DNA of 64,000 bases from Alligator mississippiensis (GCF_030867095.1 NC_081832.1:59567444-59631443); one strand, 5' to 3'; counted from the first letter of the stretch, positions 1 through 12,969 are shown. The notes: a model not told the origin generated them from the sequence alone. A program made the numbers and translations.

Positions 1-1411
1 AAAATACAAGGCCTGTGACTTATCTGTTGAGATTTTAATATAACAAAAAATAAGTGTGAGCCAACTCTGTGGTTTGGTCCTTTTGGCTTGTAATTTGGGA
101 AACCCAAATTTGGATTTATTGTCTAGACAACAAAAGCAATAGCGTACAGGAATAAAATGCTAAAGTCTCTAGGGGAAGATATGCTGTTATTGAAAAATCT
201 ATACTAGCCTACCTAAAAGGTACTGTGACATTAATGGTGTAGTCAGAGATTGCCCTGCCTCTGCCCTGAGGAACAGAAGTGCCAGCTTGGAGCCTGCCCC
301 TGTGTGGATCTGAATGTCTCCTGAAAGCAGAGGAGCATTTTTAACTTCCCTTGGCTTTGATAGAGTTCAGAGCACTCAGGGCTTTAGGTGAGGTGCTCAG
401 CCCATTGCAAGATAAATTCCTGATGTCTAGGAAATCTGCTCAAGTCAGTTGGTCAAAGTGAACAAACAGGAAAGGGTCATTTGTGGATTGCATGTGACAG
501 AGGTGAAAGGGTGAATGAAAAATTAATTCCTCATCCTGTTTCTCCCTTTAGCCAAGTTGGACTGGCAAGCACATGCGCTGCGTCTAATCTCTACGTCTGC
601 ATCTTCCCCTGACCTTGCCCAAAACCCAGAACAAGGTGCTAAAAATAGCCAATGGCATTTAAGTCTGTCTGAGATGATCTTGCTGCCAGGCTTTAGGAAA
701 CAGCTCCCCAGGGCTGGGAACAGAGGTCCTTTCCTTGGACATTCTGGCTCAGGGCTTTGGGATTGGGTAGGGCTCACCCTCTCTACTGGTTAGGCTTTTT
801 CTAACTGTTACGCTCATCTTGACAATATGACAATAAACTATTGGCCAACAGTTGTGGGGTTTAGATTATTTTTACTGGCTAACAACAAGGTGATGTGGGG
901 TCATTTTGTTTTCTGTTGCTTAAATGTTCTAAGCAGTCTTTCTAACCCGGTTTGTGGGATGGCCCACGTAATCTGAGAGCTCAGAACACACAAGAGGCAA
1001 CATGCACATGCTGTTCTCTCAGAGAAGCTTAATTTTTTTCTCCTTTTTGTTTTTCCCTCAACAGAAAATAAAGGCCATGTGCTAAAGATATTAAATTAGA
1101 TTTGCATGGGGAAAGCTAATGGCTAGTGGTTTCTTTTTAAAGAGAAAAAATGAAGACAAAATTAAATTAGCCATTAGATTTTTATTTACCATATATCTTT
1201 CTCAGTTCACCAGCAAGTCTTATTGGTACTTCTAGCAATGTTAGCTATTCTGTCTTTGTAACTTAGCTATCCTGGTCTGTTAAAGAAAAGAAAATATTTT
1301 AAAAAATCAGTTTAGTAAATCTATAATATTGATATGATACCATGACATGATGCTGGCTACTTTGAATATACTCATAACAGATGAAAATGTGGGATTGGTG
1401 GTAGCACAGGA
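1..1411. other. AT-rich sequence without recognised genes
   Basis: No coding region or repeat family is recognised here. The overlapping short frames near 520-790 lie on opposite strands, have no recognisable domain and look like chance open frames. Confidence 0.6.
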
Positions 1412-1633
1412 CAGTGGGTGCCAACCTTTTTGGCACGTAAGCCATAAGGTAAGGTCCACACCCACTATGAATACCACTCTGATCCCCTTACCCAGCACAA
1501 TATGTTGCTCTGCTTTCTGCTCCCAGCCCTATTTGCCACAGGGTTCCCTGCTCCCTTCCTGACCTGCTGCATGCCACACAAAGAGGCTGCCCATGCCACT
1601 TGTTGCACACATGCCATGGGTTGCCCACTCCTG
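1412..1633. mobile_element. short hAT-like non-autonomous transposon
   Basis: The left end starts CAGTGGGTGCCAACC and the right end, reverse complemented, starts CAGGAGTGGGCAACC, a CAG...CAACC terminal inverted repeat typical of hAT-type elements. The flanking 8-mers (gcacagga and gtacacaa) agree at only 5 of 8 places, so the target duplication is decayed. No transposase is encoded. The superfamily assignment comes from the end sequence and remains an inference. Confidence 0.6.
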
Positions 1634-1734
1634 GTACACAATATTCTGTTCGTATTACTAACCTGTTTTATGCTTATATCGTAATCTTTAAAGCAGTTAT
1701 AATATACCTCACAATATTTAATTATGTATCTTCA

Positions 1735-1905
1735 TACCATCAAGTGAGGTAAGGAAGTGTTTTCATTCCCATCCCGTTTAGCAGATGGGAAACTATGCCA
1801 CCATGAAATCAAGTGATTTCCATAAGCTTACACAGGAAGTCTGTGGCAGAGCAGGGAATTGAACATGGCTCCCCAGAGACCCGGACTACCACTAATCACT
1901 AGACT
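1735..1905 (-). repeat. MIR-type SINE (minus orientation)
   Basis: The stretch contains, in order, a 'cagatgggaaact' block, an 'aagtgatttcc' block, 'ctgtggcagagcagggaattgaac' spread over about 25 bases, and a terminal 'aatcactagac'. This is the reverse complement order of the MIR core SINE. It is diverged and clearly old, matching the wide presence of MIR-like SINEs in amniotes. Confidence 0.7.
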
Positions 1906-4900
1906 TCCCTTCTTTGCTTGTTCCAGTGGATTTCTATTGTGCAGGTATTTGAAATGATCTTTGGCTTCACATTAAATATGACACAGTGTCTGGAAAAATA
2001 ATTTTTATGGTGTTCAAAAAAAATTCTAAATGACAACAGTAACCTTCTATCCCTGCTCCTGCTACCTGTCTGGGAAGAATGGAGGAATATGAACATGACA
2101 GAGGGTGAACTGTGAAAGTTTTCCTTTGTTTCTTTTTTATCCACATGTGAGAATTGTAAATAATCTCACCTTATTCATTACAGTGGCATTTAACAGGTTT
2201 TGATTCAAAATTCTTTGTTGGGCAGGGACAGAAATAAGGAACTCTATAACAACTTCAAAACTTAACTGAATTTATACTCTCCTGTGATAAAAAGCCTATG
2301 GATAAGAAAGGAAAAGAAATTGTGTCTGACTTAACGCCTTACTCAGACCTCAGCCACACTTGAAATTGGATGGTATTTAGAAAGTGCTCTTTGAGTACCC
2401 TTTCCTCCAGCCCCTTAATTGGTACGGGCTCCTGTTACTTTAAAAAAGGGGATTCAATTATTTTTCCACTTCTTCTCAGATTTGAATGTCACAAAGGTCT
2501 ACTGCACTTTGATGCACATTTGTTCTTTATCTCCCAACATCTGACAGTGTGGGGAGATTTTTATTTGTACAGTTTTTCCCCTGTATCAGTAACGTCTCTA
2601 TGTACATCCAGACCAGCTAAGAAATGATGTAGTCTCCCTTGTTTGGCAAAGTACGACGTGCAAATGCTTCATTGCTGGGTTATCTCACAGTTTACAATAA
2701 CAAACCACCCCTTTTGATTAAGAAATAATGTCTGTATTCTGTCTGGAATGTGTATATGTGCAGTGACAGTCTTGGGCCGGCTAGTGCCACGGGCTGACAG
2801 AAGTAAACATGTCTTTTCAGTAGAATAAGGGGAAATGCTTGTTTTACTAAGGAAAGCAACATTAGAAAATGGGCTTTGTTTAATAAATATTTAAAACATA
2901 ACTTACAATTTTTGGACATTTCACTTCTAACTTGGTTGCTGCTCAACTCCCTAAGAAGCTCTTGTCTTTTAACATCTTCCTGCATCTTCTGTCTGATACC
3001 TCAGATTATGAAACTACCAGAGTCTGAAAGAGCTATTTCCTTGCCTGCCTGACTAAGCAATTGACCAAAGATTTTGGCTGCTTTTACTTACCTGCTCTAT
3101 AGTCGACTTCTGTCAAAACAATGTGTGATTTTACTGCCTTGTACTCATGAGAACCAGCTGCCACAGACTGCAGGCGAAAAAGATTAAGGGCAAAGGAAAG
3201 CAGGTAGAGCAAATTCAAATGAAGAAGCCAACTGAGAAATAAAATGCTGCATTAGGGCTGCCCTACTGTCTTGTAAAATATCAGACTATAAAAAGGACTT
3301 ATTTCATGACCATGATTTACACTGTCACGAATCCTGAAACAGATTGTGAGCTATGGGAGCTAGCTGCCTAGTGCTGTTTGGTTATTGTAGGCTTGCTATC
3401 ACCAGTGTCCTGTAACTGCTTGATGTTCTTGTATGGCATAGGAAATATAAGTCTCTGATGGTATGCATCCAGTGTGAATATGTGTGGTGGCGCTGTACAG
3501 CTTTATTCTTCTTTTGCTCTGTTTTGGGTGTGTGATTAGCCCATCCTTGGAGAGGACTAAAAGGGGTGAGTGTGTAACTCAGCCCCAAGACACAAAACTC
3601 AGTATCTTTGGAACAGTCTGTATCTGACGTAGGTTTCGCATGATAGACAGTAAATAAAACAAGGCATTTGGGAGGGCGGGGATGGGAAAGCAAGGCAATG
3701 AAACCTAAGAGAAAAGGGTTATAAAAATGTTTTTTTCTAAACTTCTGCTAATATGATGGTTGCCATGTACAAATGAGATAGATGAGCTAAATGAAAGAAA
3801 AACAGTGCTTGTTAGAGCTGCCAGCACAACATCACTGGAGTCTGAAATCAGTTTTGGCTAAATCAAAGAGTATGGAGTGATGAGTACAGCATGCATTTCT
3901 CTGCAGCTCCCTGCCTTAACACAACTGAATACAGTTTTGGAGTGACCTCTAGGGGCAAAATAGTTCAGTCTGCTGAGATAGCCAATTATTAGTGGGCTAA
4001 TAAAATGGTAGCTAAAAATGGTTTAAAAATTGTTCACTGAGAACAGAACTGAAGCCACCATATTGTTCCACATAGGATCTTTCTCCTGTAACATCTTTAA
4101 AACACCATGTAAGACCCCACAGTGTACTAGAAAAAGAACCAGAAAGAGTAGTTTTCTGGAGCATTTATGGCTGGTGAGCAGTCCTTTTAGATCTTGCTAA
4201 AACAGGACCAGACCATATTGCCCCATGGTGGGCAAAACTGTGGGTTATTTTTAGAACGGGATAGTGTTTGATGCAATGAGGCATGCTTGACATGTGGCAC
4301 CTGCCATGGACTGTGTAAGTGGCTTCTGTGCTTTTGGTGTGAGCTGGTTCTGAAGAGTATGTGGCTGATCAGGGAAGGATACCAGCTCACCCAAATTTTA
4401 ACCGGCCTGTGGGAATGTTGCAGTGAAAGATAATGCTCTCCCAGAGTCAATTTTGCAAAACACACTACTATTCAGTAAACTGGGAGCAGACTAGGAAGCT
4501 TTTTCCAAAATTGAATCTTGTATTGGATTTTTCCCAGGGTTGCAGCCAATATGGATTCCTTAAGCTTCTAAAAGCCTAGAGCATTTGACTGGGCTTAAGA
4601 GCAGTGTGGAAGGAACCCTATAAATCTTGCATGCATACCACAAAAACTGACACAGCATGCCAGCTTAGAGACTTCTGGTTTTTATTCTAGCAGAAGCAGG
4701 CAAAGCCTTCATTCATTTCAATGCTTCATTAAAGGGCAGTGACTCCTTCAGGAATTATATAGCTAGAGTCATTGTCATGCTGTGTGTTTCATACTCAGCT
4801 CATAATCAAGTGCTTCAGGGTGTTTTCAATCATGGTTTGAAACAGAAGCATTAAGTTACAGTTGTAACATTTCAAGCAGCTTTTTCATTTTTTCTTTGTA

Positions 4901-6080
4901 ATGTACCCCAATGTGTAAATCCTGTGACAAGTTGGGAATGTGATACATACTATAGCAATGATCCTAAGAGAACACACAACTCAATGGTTATAAAATACTC
5001 TGTGCCAAATACTTTGACTGAACAGCCATCTATTGAATATAGGTTCATATTTCCATTTGTAACTGAGCTGGTCTCAGACTACTTCCCCATTCTTTGCTCA
5101 TATTTACACAAAATATTAATTTTGGCAAAAGAGCAATAGAATATGGCCATCCATATGGAAAAAGTGCATGTTTCATGTAACCAGCTGTGTATATATTGGG
5201 CAAATCCTTGCAGGCAACACATACATGCACATCCTAGAAACCTTAAAGGTAGCAGCCAAAGTCCCGTATACAGTAGAAGCTTTTCATTCCAGTTCTGCCT
5301 CGACTGAGTTTGTTGAGAGAGATTTTGGATGTGGATACAATTAAGGCAGGTGTGGGGAGAGTCTGTATGTGACTATACACATAAAGCAGCATGGACTGAT
5401 CAATGTGCTTGCTTAACCAGATGCAGTAATTATGTCTGCTCTGAGCATTAATAGAACGTACAAAATAGGGCTGTTCTCAGGCAAAACATGGGGTAACTCC
5501 CTTTTCTAGCTGGTCTGTTTGAACACATGGCACTTTCTCTTTTTAACCCATAATTTGACCATATACAGATAGAAAAACATGTACCTTAAAGGTGATTTAC
5601 AAAATAGTAAGACATGTGCTCCTATAAACCTTAGCTGCTCTTGAACTCCCCTTAAATATATTACTGCACTGGTAAATTTCAGATACAAAATATATGGAAT
5701 TTAACAAGTTGGGTCTCATTTATGTTAGCATAAATCAAGAGTTCTACTAAAATTAATGATGTGAGAGAGAGAAAATTATTTTCTAAGATCAGAGTAAGGT
5801 TTAATATAGCTATTATTTATGCTATATTGAAAAGGATGCAATAGGTCATTGCATTGCAAAATATGGATTAATGATTAATATATGGATTAATATATTTTTA
5901 AAATATTTTCTATAAACAGCTATAAAACAAGCCATTCATTATATGAGGCATTGCTTGCCATTTTAGCAAACAAATTAAATAGCAGTTTAACTTTAGACTT
6001 AGATTAGAAAAGAGTAACCCTATCTGTAAAGAAAGTGTGACTGATGGAGCCGGCCTAAAAAATAAATGGCTGGTTTGGAC
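1906..6080. other. AT-rich unique-looking sequence
   Basis: About 4 kb in which I recognise no gene, RNA gene or repeat family. The open frames are at most about 100 codons, occur on both strands and lack recognisable domains. Conserved non-coding elements could lie here, but nothing visible in one sequence proves it. Confidence 0.55.
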
Positions 6081-6522
6081 CAGTGGTGATCGACTGTTTT
6101 GCCCAGTGGGCTAGATTGGCAGTGCCCAGTCTGTCCAGGGGCTGGAACCAGCCAGTGCTCTCAATCCTGCACCCAGACAAACACAGTGGTCCCATCTGGC
6201 TGCATGGAAGGGGGTTGTGGTGGGGGAGGACAGGCCAGCCCCAACACAGCCCCACTGGAGAAAAGAGCTTGACCCAACCCCATGGAGAACGAAGAGGGTG
6301 TGGTCAGGCCCCAACCTGGCCTCAAGGGAGGAAGGGGTCTCAGCCTGGCTTGGCCATACCCCAACCAGCTGTGTGGGGCTTAGTGCTTGAGAATTTGGCA
6401 GGGGGCAGTATAGCTGTATTAATGGCCACTGCTCCCCTGCCACCACATTTTCTGACCATGAGCCAGATGCAATGGCTCTGTGGGCCACACTGGGCCCATG
6501 GGCCAGAGGTTGAGTATCCCTG
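6081..6522. mobile_element. hAT-like non-autonomous transposon (442 bp)
   Basis: The element starts CAGTGGTGATCGACTG, and its right end reverse complemented reads CAGGGATACTCAACCTC, a hAT-type inverted repeat. It is flanked by gtttggac (6073-6080) and gtttagac (6523-6530), an 8-bp target duplication with one mismatch. The interior is GC-rich and non-coding. The 184-codon frame across it (6083-6637) runs past the element end and is an artefact of composition. Confidence 0.85.
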
Positions 6523-6739
6523 GTTTAGACCATCACACAGAGTTTTACTAATCACGGAGTACATTATTTTTCCCAAGGTCAGTAAGAGGAAGGCTGTGGC
6601 TGAGTTCTATAGAAGCTATCTTGGCTTTGCACACTAGTGTTAACAGTGATCTCAATATCATTCTTTATGCATGCAAACTAGGTGAGGACAGGGGCACAAT
6701 CCTTCTAGGAAGAGCTGAGACCATGGCTGTGTGTAAACA

Positions 6740-7400
6740 AAATGAGAGGTGAGTGTGCACAACACTTTAAAGTGGGCTAAATACTTTTGCATGGCTTTAA
6801 TGGTGTCAATGTTTGCACACCTCAGCGGCATATTGCTCATTAGTTCCAGCTGCTGTAGGAAATTCAGCGGTGTAATGTGCCTTAAATGACTTGGGGCACA
6901 GTAAACTAAAACTCCTTTGAGGTGTTTTAGTTTGCTGCCCCTATGGCTGTGGAGCAAAGCACCAGGCTCCATGCAGCTCCGGGGCTCTGCAGGAAGCCCT
7001 GCAGGCAGCCTGGCAGCAGCCCAGGAAACCAGGCTCCGCCCAAGAAAAGCAGTGAGCCTGATCTCTTCCCCCCCTCCGCCAGAGCCTGCCTGCCTGAGGT
7101 GCATGGGGGCCCGGTGCTTCCCTCCATGGGTGCAGCGCCCCCTAAGATCACTCGAGCTGGGTGCCTGCGGGCGGGTGCTGCCTGGGTGGGGGGGCCACCA
7201 CTGCCACAGAGGGAAACACCAGCCCTCTCCCCCCACAGGCCAGGGACTGCTCCACCTGCTGGTAGCTCACCCTCCCCACTCCGGTGGAAAGGCAGGTAAG
7301 TCAGCAGGGTGTGTGCACAACACAGGGGCTTAATCAGCCCTAAATTGAAGTAGTGTTTTTTAAAAGCCACTGCTTCGATTTAGGGCCCCCATTTCATCTA
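6740..7400. repeat. GC-rich element with two strong hairpins
   Basis: Two stem-loops border a GC-rich core. The first pairs 6893-6912 with 6924-6941 around GTAAACTAAAAC. The second pairs 7337-7355 with 7368-7386 at 17 of 19 positions around GCCCTAAATTGAAG. The 13-mer gtgtgcacaacac occurs near 6754 and again near 7310. Paired subterminal hairpins suggest a foldback-type MITE, but I could not define its ends. Overlapping frames inside are GC-rich artefacts. Confidence 0.4.
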
Positions 7401-9159
7401 CTCACGCCCTACGACTCTACCTCCCAGTTGCACCAGCTGCCAGACATAAACCAGCTCAGGAGGGGGTGCACATTTTCTAAGGATGTAACATTCACTGTTC
7501 TGGCCTGGTTTCCAAGAGACCCTTTGGAGTATTCTGGCTGCCTTAACCTGAGGTACCCAGGAGGCTTCAGGGATCTGCTGCTGGTGCACAGCCCCTTTTC
7601 ATACCTACCTACAGAGCATCTTAATAGTGAGCAGAAAATCCCAGTAGATGTTCAGTTGGAGGGTAGTATAGATTAAATGCCAGGCAATACCATTGAATTA
7701 AACAGGTATGAAAACAGTTAATGGATATAGTGGACAACTAGCCCATATTAATAAATGGAGTGTGAACAAATTCAGAGGGTCACCTGAAGCAAACCTAAGG
7801 GGATGCATATTGTTAGACTAAGGAACCTTGTTCTGTGCTGCTTTGATCACTGAATTACTGGTTCCAGTTCAAATATGTCTTGTGCCTAATTGGCCCCTCC
7901 TCTTGTTCCTGTATTTCAGGACTAAACAGAAAAGCAAGAGGCTTGTTCTCTTTCATTATCCATAAGGATGTTACTGGGATTCCTGTGTAGTAATGAAATG
8001 GCACAGTCACGAAAAGCTGTTGCTTCCTTTGGCTTATATTAACCTCTTTCCAGCTAGAATCCAAATTTAGGTCTTTCTTGGAGGCTTTGTGAAATTGTAA
8101 AAGGCAACAAAACTATATCAAAACAAGCCAAAGGGTGTGGCAAAGAAAAGCCCAGGTACCATGTTCTCCTCCCTCCCCCAGAACCGGAGGAACGCCTTCT
8201 GTTATTGGGGCTAAACTAACCTATGCAAATCCCTCTGGATGTCATCTCAGATGTTAATGCTTTATCTTCTGATGCTCTCCCCTGCCATGAGGCTATAAAG
8301 AAATGTACAAATATGAATGCAGACCAGTGAGGGCACAGACCTAACCATTTTGCCAGGTGAGTGGGAAAAACCTCTTACATCTTATATCATGAGAGTTTGG
8401 CAGGCAGTCTCTATCTAGTTGGACTTTACCCAGTTGGGTGGCCATACCTCTTTCATGCTGGCAATAACAACTAGTTTTCTACTCACTGCGATTTACTGAG
8501 TTTTTGCCAGGAAGTGGCTAAGTGCCTTTTCCATCACCCATCTGCACCTGTATCTGTCTGAAATATAGGTTTGTCCTCTCCTAAAGAAAGACTGAAATAT
8601 TAAGAAAACACCCAGTCAACCTATGAATAAGTACACTGAATTTCTTAAAAACCAGGTTTTCTGAAGTGTAGTCGTATTTCATTACTTTTTGTATCAGAGA
8701 CCACAAGACAGAAACTAAAGAGAACGTCATAAGTGACAATTCTGCAACATTTTCTTTCAATAATTCCATTTACTCTTGGAAGTGTGTAATCCTGTAGCAA
8801 GTCACCTCTGGCGAGTGCAAAAATGAAATTCATTGATGGTTTGATATAATCTAATTTGTATTGCTGTGTTGACATATTAGAACACTTTGCAGTAATTTGA
8901 ATTGTCAGTAATTATGGATTAATGTGCAGGATCAGTTCTTTCATTCCAAGCTGAAAACTTGTAGATAAGAAATATCTCCCAAATTAGCACCATTACCTTA
9001 CATTGCCATAAGGTTTTGGTTGCCATTTGAAAAAAACATGATAGTGAAAATTTTCCAAACTACATGCACACAATAAAACTTTGTTGTACACGTCAATCTT
9101 GATTTCCATGTGGATGCAGGTTCTTGTAAAACAGGATGTTCTTGTGAAGGGAAAAACTG
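7401..9159. other. unique-looking sequence without recognised genes
   Basis: Mostly AT-rich sequence with only short frames on both strands. No domain, RNA gene or repeat family is recognised. Confidence 0.5.
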
Positions 9160-9255
9160 GATTGGAACTCAGTGAATTTGGGTTCAGTTCCTGACTATGC
9201 TCCACCTTTCCTCCATCAGCTCAGGCAAGTCACAGTCTCTTTGTGCCTTATCATC
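9160..9255 (+). repeat. MIR-type SINE fragment
   Basis: The blocks 'gggttcagttcctgactatgctccac' (spread over 9180-9206), 'caggcaagtcac' and 'ctttgtgcctta' follow the order of the MIR core SINE in sense orientation. It is diverged, and the 3' part is lost next to the GC-rich element that follows. Confidence 0.6.
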
Positions 9256-9329
9256 TGCTGTTAGTCACCGTATCTGCTCTGAGCCCCCTGCTCCAAGATC
9301 AGGATTGGAGAGCTGGGGCTGGAAGAGCC

Positions 9330-9735
9330 TTATGTCCCAGCACCAGTTCCATGACAGTGGGGCCAGTGCTGGGAGATCCTCATCCATTGTCCCCACCCAA
9401 CAGCAGGCAGCCCCTTGGGGGCAGGGTGCAATGTCCCAGCCCAAGCCAGGAGACAGCTCTTTCCTGGCCCAGTGCTCCCTGCCAGCTCCTGGGCTAGCAC
9501 CCAGGGGGAGCCCTGGTGGTGGCAGGAGCCCATTGCAGGGCCCCAGGAAGTGGCTTCAGTGGCAGCAAATCTCAGGGAGAGCATGTGCCCGCCTGTGCTC
9601 CCTCTACACATTGCCTACGCCTGCCTGGGAGGCTTGCCCCTGCACATGTGGACGCCTGCCTGGGAGTATTTACTTGCGAATAGTTTACTTGTGAGTAAAC
9701 TGCTCCCAGATCTAATGCATGTGTAGACACACCCG
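9330..9735. mobile_element. GC-rich non-autonomous element, same family as 13253-13635
   Basis: The core around 9400-9500 matches the core of the element at 13253-13635 through 'caatgtcccagcc', 'ggagacagct' and 'gtgctccctgccagc'. Both end in a block with gtgtagacacacc or tgtatagacacacc, preceded by a hairpin-like 'tttact...gtaaac' segment. The left end is unclear. No transposase is present, and the open frames across it are compositional. Confidence 0.55.
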
Positions 9736-10463
9736 CATACTACAATTCAGATAACATCAGGAGAAGTTGGTCAGTTACTGGAGCACATCTGACTTGGAGT
9801 TTGAGGTAAATTCCTTTGAAAATTAAACCTGTTGTGTCCTGTCCCTTTTTTATTATTACTTCTAATGTTTACATAAAGAAGTATTTGACATTCAAAGAAG
9901 AAGATTTTTGTTTTCATTGTACAGTGGGGAGAAAATGAGAGGTTTTATAAAGGCACTGAAGTGGCAAACCTCCTCCGACAAAGTCCTCAGAGTTAAAAGT
10001 GTTCTTATATTTAAGCAAACAAGGTTCTTTGGGTAAATCTTGTTTGCCTATGTCCTGAGACCAACACGGCTACAACCTATACCCCTTCTTATATTTAAAG
10101 CATTTAAAACAGCAGCTGGGTTAAATTGCCAGACTTCTGCAGTAGCCCAGCCACCACCCAGGGGATTGTGGCTAAAAGATAATATTAATCCCACATAGTT
10201 TTGCATCAGGGCCATAAAGGGAGTCGGCAGTTCTGTTAAGGGATGCATCCCCAAGGATCCTGATAATTTCCAACTGCTGACTTGAAGATGTTTTCTCCGC
10301 CTTTGCCACATTTTTTCAGTTTCTGCACATATCTCATTATATTGGCTTTATTTCTTGCTTAATTTTCTATATTCCTATACTTGTATCCTACTCCTTCTGG
10401 CACAATAGAGATTTTGTGTACATATGGCAGTGCTAGTGATGTTGTAGCCATGATAGTCTATAG
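9736..10463. other. spacer with two inverted fragments of a reptile-type repeat
   Basis: Around 10061-10080 the sequence reads gagaccaacacggctacaac, and around 10436-10456 a related word appears in the opposite orientation (gttgtagccatgatagtc). This word resembles the tail of a dispersed repeat common in turtles and crocodilians, whose class I cannot name with confidence. The rest is unassigned. Confidence 0.4.
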
Positions 10464-11808
10464 CAGGGGTGGGAAAAATAAAGCCTGTGGGATGATCCAT
10501 CCCACCAACTGACTGGATCCAGCTCATGGCTGTCCCTGCAGTGCTCCATATGGGGTAAGCCCCACCTGCTCCCAACAGGGGAGCCCACACCATGTTCCCA
10601 CTGGCACCCACTGGCCTGGGCCCCAACCAGCATGCAGCTTCTGGTGGGGCTGTTCCCAGTGTGGCTGCAGCTAGCCAAATACTCCTCTGCTCCCCTCACC
10701 TCTAGATGGAGCTGCTTGGCTGAAGTTTCCTCCCTGCCTGCCCATGGCAACACAACAGGGGCAGGAGCAAAAGAGGAGCTGCCACTTGAGGTGAGGGGAG
10801 CACAACAGTACCCACTGGGAACAGCACCCCCCAGAAGCCACACTGGCCAGGGCCCAGGTCTGTGGAGCTGTTCTGCTCCCCTTGCCTCCAGCTGTGGCTG
10901 CTGCTCCTGCCCCTGCCATGCCTCTCTGGGCATGTGAGAAGTTTCAGCTGGGTGGCTCCAGCTGGCTCCAGCTTCTGGCTGCCTTCCACTTGCTCCGCCC
11001 GCCCGCAGGTGGCTGCTCATCACACCTGGCAGGTAGAGCAGGTGAAAGGCAGCTGGGAGCTGGAGTCAGAGCTCTGTGCACTGGGCAGAAGCCACCTGCC
11101 TGAAGCTTCCTGTTCACCTGGAGTGGCATGGGAGGGGCAGAAGCAGCAGCCACAGCTGGAGCATAACAGCCCCACCGGCTGGGGCCCTAGCCAGCGTGCA
11201 GATTCCAGTGGGGCTGTTTCCAGTATGGCTGCAACCAGCCAGGTGCTGATGTGGTCCCCTCACCTCCTGATGACAATGCAAGCCTGGCGGCCTGCAGCTG
11301 CACTGGGAACAGCCCCACAGGAAGCAATGCACTGGCCAGGGCCTGGGCCAGGGCTTGCAGGTGTGGGTAGGAGCATATCACGGGCTGCCCCATGTGGGGT
11401 ACTGCAGAGGCAGCTGCTGACTGGGCAAGATCTGCCGTATGCACCCCCTCCCATCTCCCCCTCCCTCCCCCTCACCCACTCCACACACCCCCATACACCA
11501 CCCTGCACTGCCCACCTCCCCTCACTCACAGCTGGCTCCCAGGTAGCTCCACACCCTTCCTCCATACACCCCTGCCATCGCCCCCTACCCCGGCCATAGG
11601 CCAGGGCATTCAGGGAGCAGATCATGCCTGTCCTGCTCCTGAACACTGCTCCCCACCCCCCAAAGCCCTATAGAGAGGTTAGCCCTATAGGGAGTTTTGG
11701 TGAGCTGTTGCAGCATGGGAGAGGGAGTGGGGGTGATGCTGACCTAGCCTGTGGCAGCTCATTACACTCCCTACGTGGCCCTCAGGCCCAAATAATTGCC
11801 CACCCCTA
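10464..11808. mobile_element. long GC-rich hAT-like non-autonomous element (1.35 kb)
   Basis: The left end is CAGGGGTGGGAAAAATAAAG, and the right end reverse complemented begins TAGGGGTGGGCAATTATTTG, a hAT-type inverted repeat. The flanking 8-mers do not match, so the target duplication is lost or the boundary is shifted. Inside, a segment near 10630 (tggggctgttcccagtgtgg) recurs with changes near 11205, showing internal duplication. The 245-codon frame at 10862-11599 has no recognisable domain and lies wholly in this GC-rich interior, so it is not a gene. Confidence 0.7.
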
Positions 11809-12400
11809 GAATTACACAAGAGGCAAACTTGTCTAACTACAGACGAGCTTGTCTAACTATATCCCATTTATTCAGTTGATTCAATAAAAGATATCACCCC
11901 CAAAAATGCTTGCTGTATATATTTAGGTAAGATGGACCTGTTTTACAAGGTTTAGAAGCAGCTATGAATCTTGCCAAAGTGTAGAGGTAACCAGATCCAG
12001 GATGCTGGTTAAAACTAACCTCTACCTTACATGTTATTCACTTCTGTTTTTCTTCTGTCCTTGATAGTATTATCATCTTGCCACACTACACAATGTCTTT
12101 TCATCTTGCTGTGACTCATTTTCCGTATTTCAATCAGATTGCAACCATTTTTCTCTTTTCTTCTCCTTTTTTCTTTTAATTTTACACAGAAACATTATAT
12201 TCTTCTATTTAACTTTTCTCTGAACCCAGCCTCCCTTTTTTATCAGGTTCTCTCCTTGATGTTCACAGATTAGCACAGATGTTACAAACAGTCATCTTAA
12301 AGCATACAAAACTTTCAGACTTCAGAGAACTCTGATTCCAAAGACAGAATTAAATGCGCTGCTGACTTATATAAGACACATAGTTTGATTAAGGCATGAA
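11809..12400. other. AT-rich spacer
   Basis: Pyrimidine-rich and AT-rich sequence, with a long cttttc-rich tract near 12140-12240. No gene or repeat family is recognised. Confidence 0.5.
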
Positions 12401-12830
12401 TTTAAGAATTAGGATACTTGAGTCCTGTTCCATAGGCTGTCTGTGTGACTTTCAGCAAATTGCTTAATGTCTGTGCCAGAAGTCAGCAACCCCACCATGT
12501 GTGCCAGTGTGGCATGTAAAGTTGGCACTTGTGCCTTGGAGAAGGGGCCAGGGCTGCACAGCCACAACAGGGATTAGGCCCCTCATGGCTCCTCCACCAT
12601 CTCCCCTGGCCCACCAACATCTTATAAGGTTGCAGGTGTTTTTGGCACTCTACCCAAAAACTTTTCCAACCCCTACTATATGCCTCTATTTCCATACCAC
12701 TTATTGAGGAATAATTATCTAGTTCAGGGCAGTGGTAGTCAGTGCTTTGGGACAGGGACTTTTTCCTTGTTTTTTACTTGTACAGTACATAGAACAAGGG
12801 GCTCTCACTTTATGACCTGGCTTCAAAAGT
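12401..12830 (+). repeat. MIR-type SINE split by a hAT insertion
   Basis: The left part (to 12477) reads like a MIR core: 'acttgagtcctgttcc', 'tgtgtgacttt', 'gcaaattgcttaatgtctgtgcc'. The right part resumes at 12685 with 'tctatttccatacc', exactly the next block of the SINE. A tail near 12745-12830 ('gggacagggact', 'cttgtacagtacatagaacaaggggct') resembles the 3' tail of related amniote SINEs. The hAT-like element at 12478-12676 therefore inserted into an existing SINE. Confidence 0.7.
12478..12676. mobile_element. short hAT-like transposon inside a SINE (199 bp)
   Basis: The element starts agaagtcagcaacccc and ends with ccaacccctac, resembling hAT MITEs that start with CAGGGGTCAGCAACC. The flanks tctgtgcc (12470-12477) and tatatgcc (12677-12684) agree at 6 of 8 places, a decayed 8-bp target duplication. 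The element separates two adjoining blocks of a MIR-type SINE, which confirms the boundaries independently of the TIR. Confidence 0.7.
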
Positions 12831-12969
12831 CCTTCTGATGATCTTATTGGAAAAACCAAAAAACAGTTAAGGTCCTATCAATAATAGCCTGTTATCAGGC
12901 AGTACTGCTCATCTGACCAGAGGCAGCAGCATCTCGTAAGACATCTCTGAAGGTAACTTCAGTCAATGA

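Noticed and set aside
10862..11599. 245-codon open frame on the + strand
   Set aside because: It lies wholly in the GC-rich interior of a hAT-like element, overlaps long frames on the other strand and has no domain; the length follows from low stop frequency.
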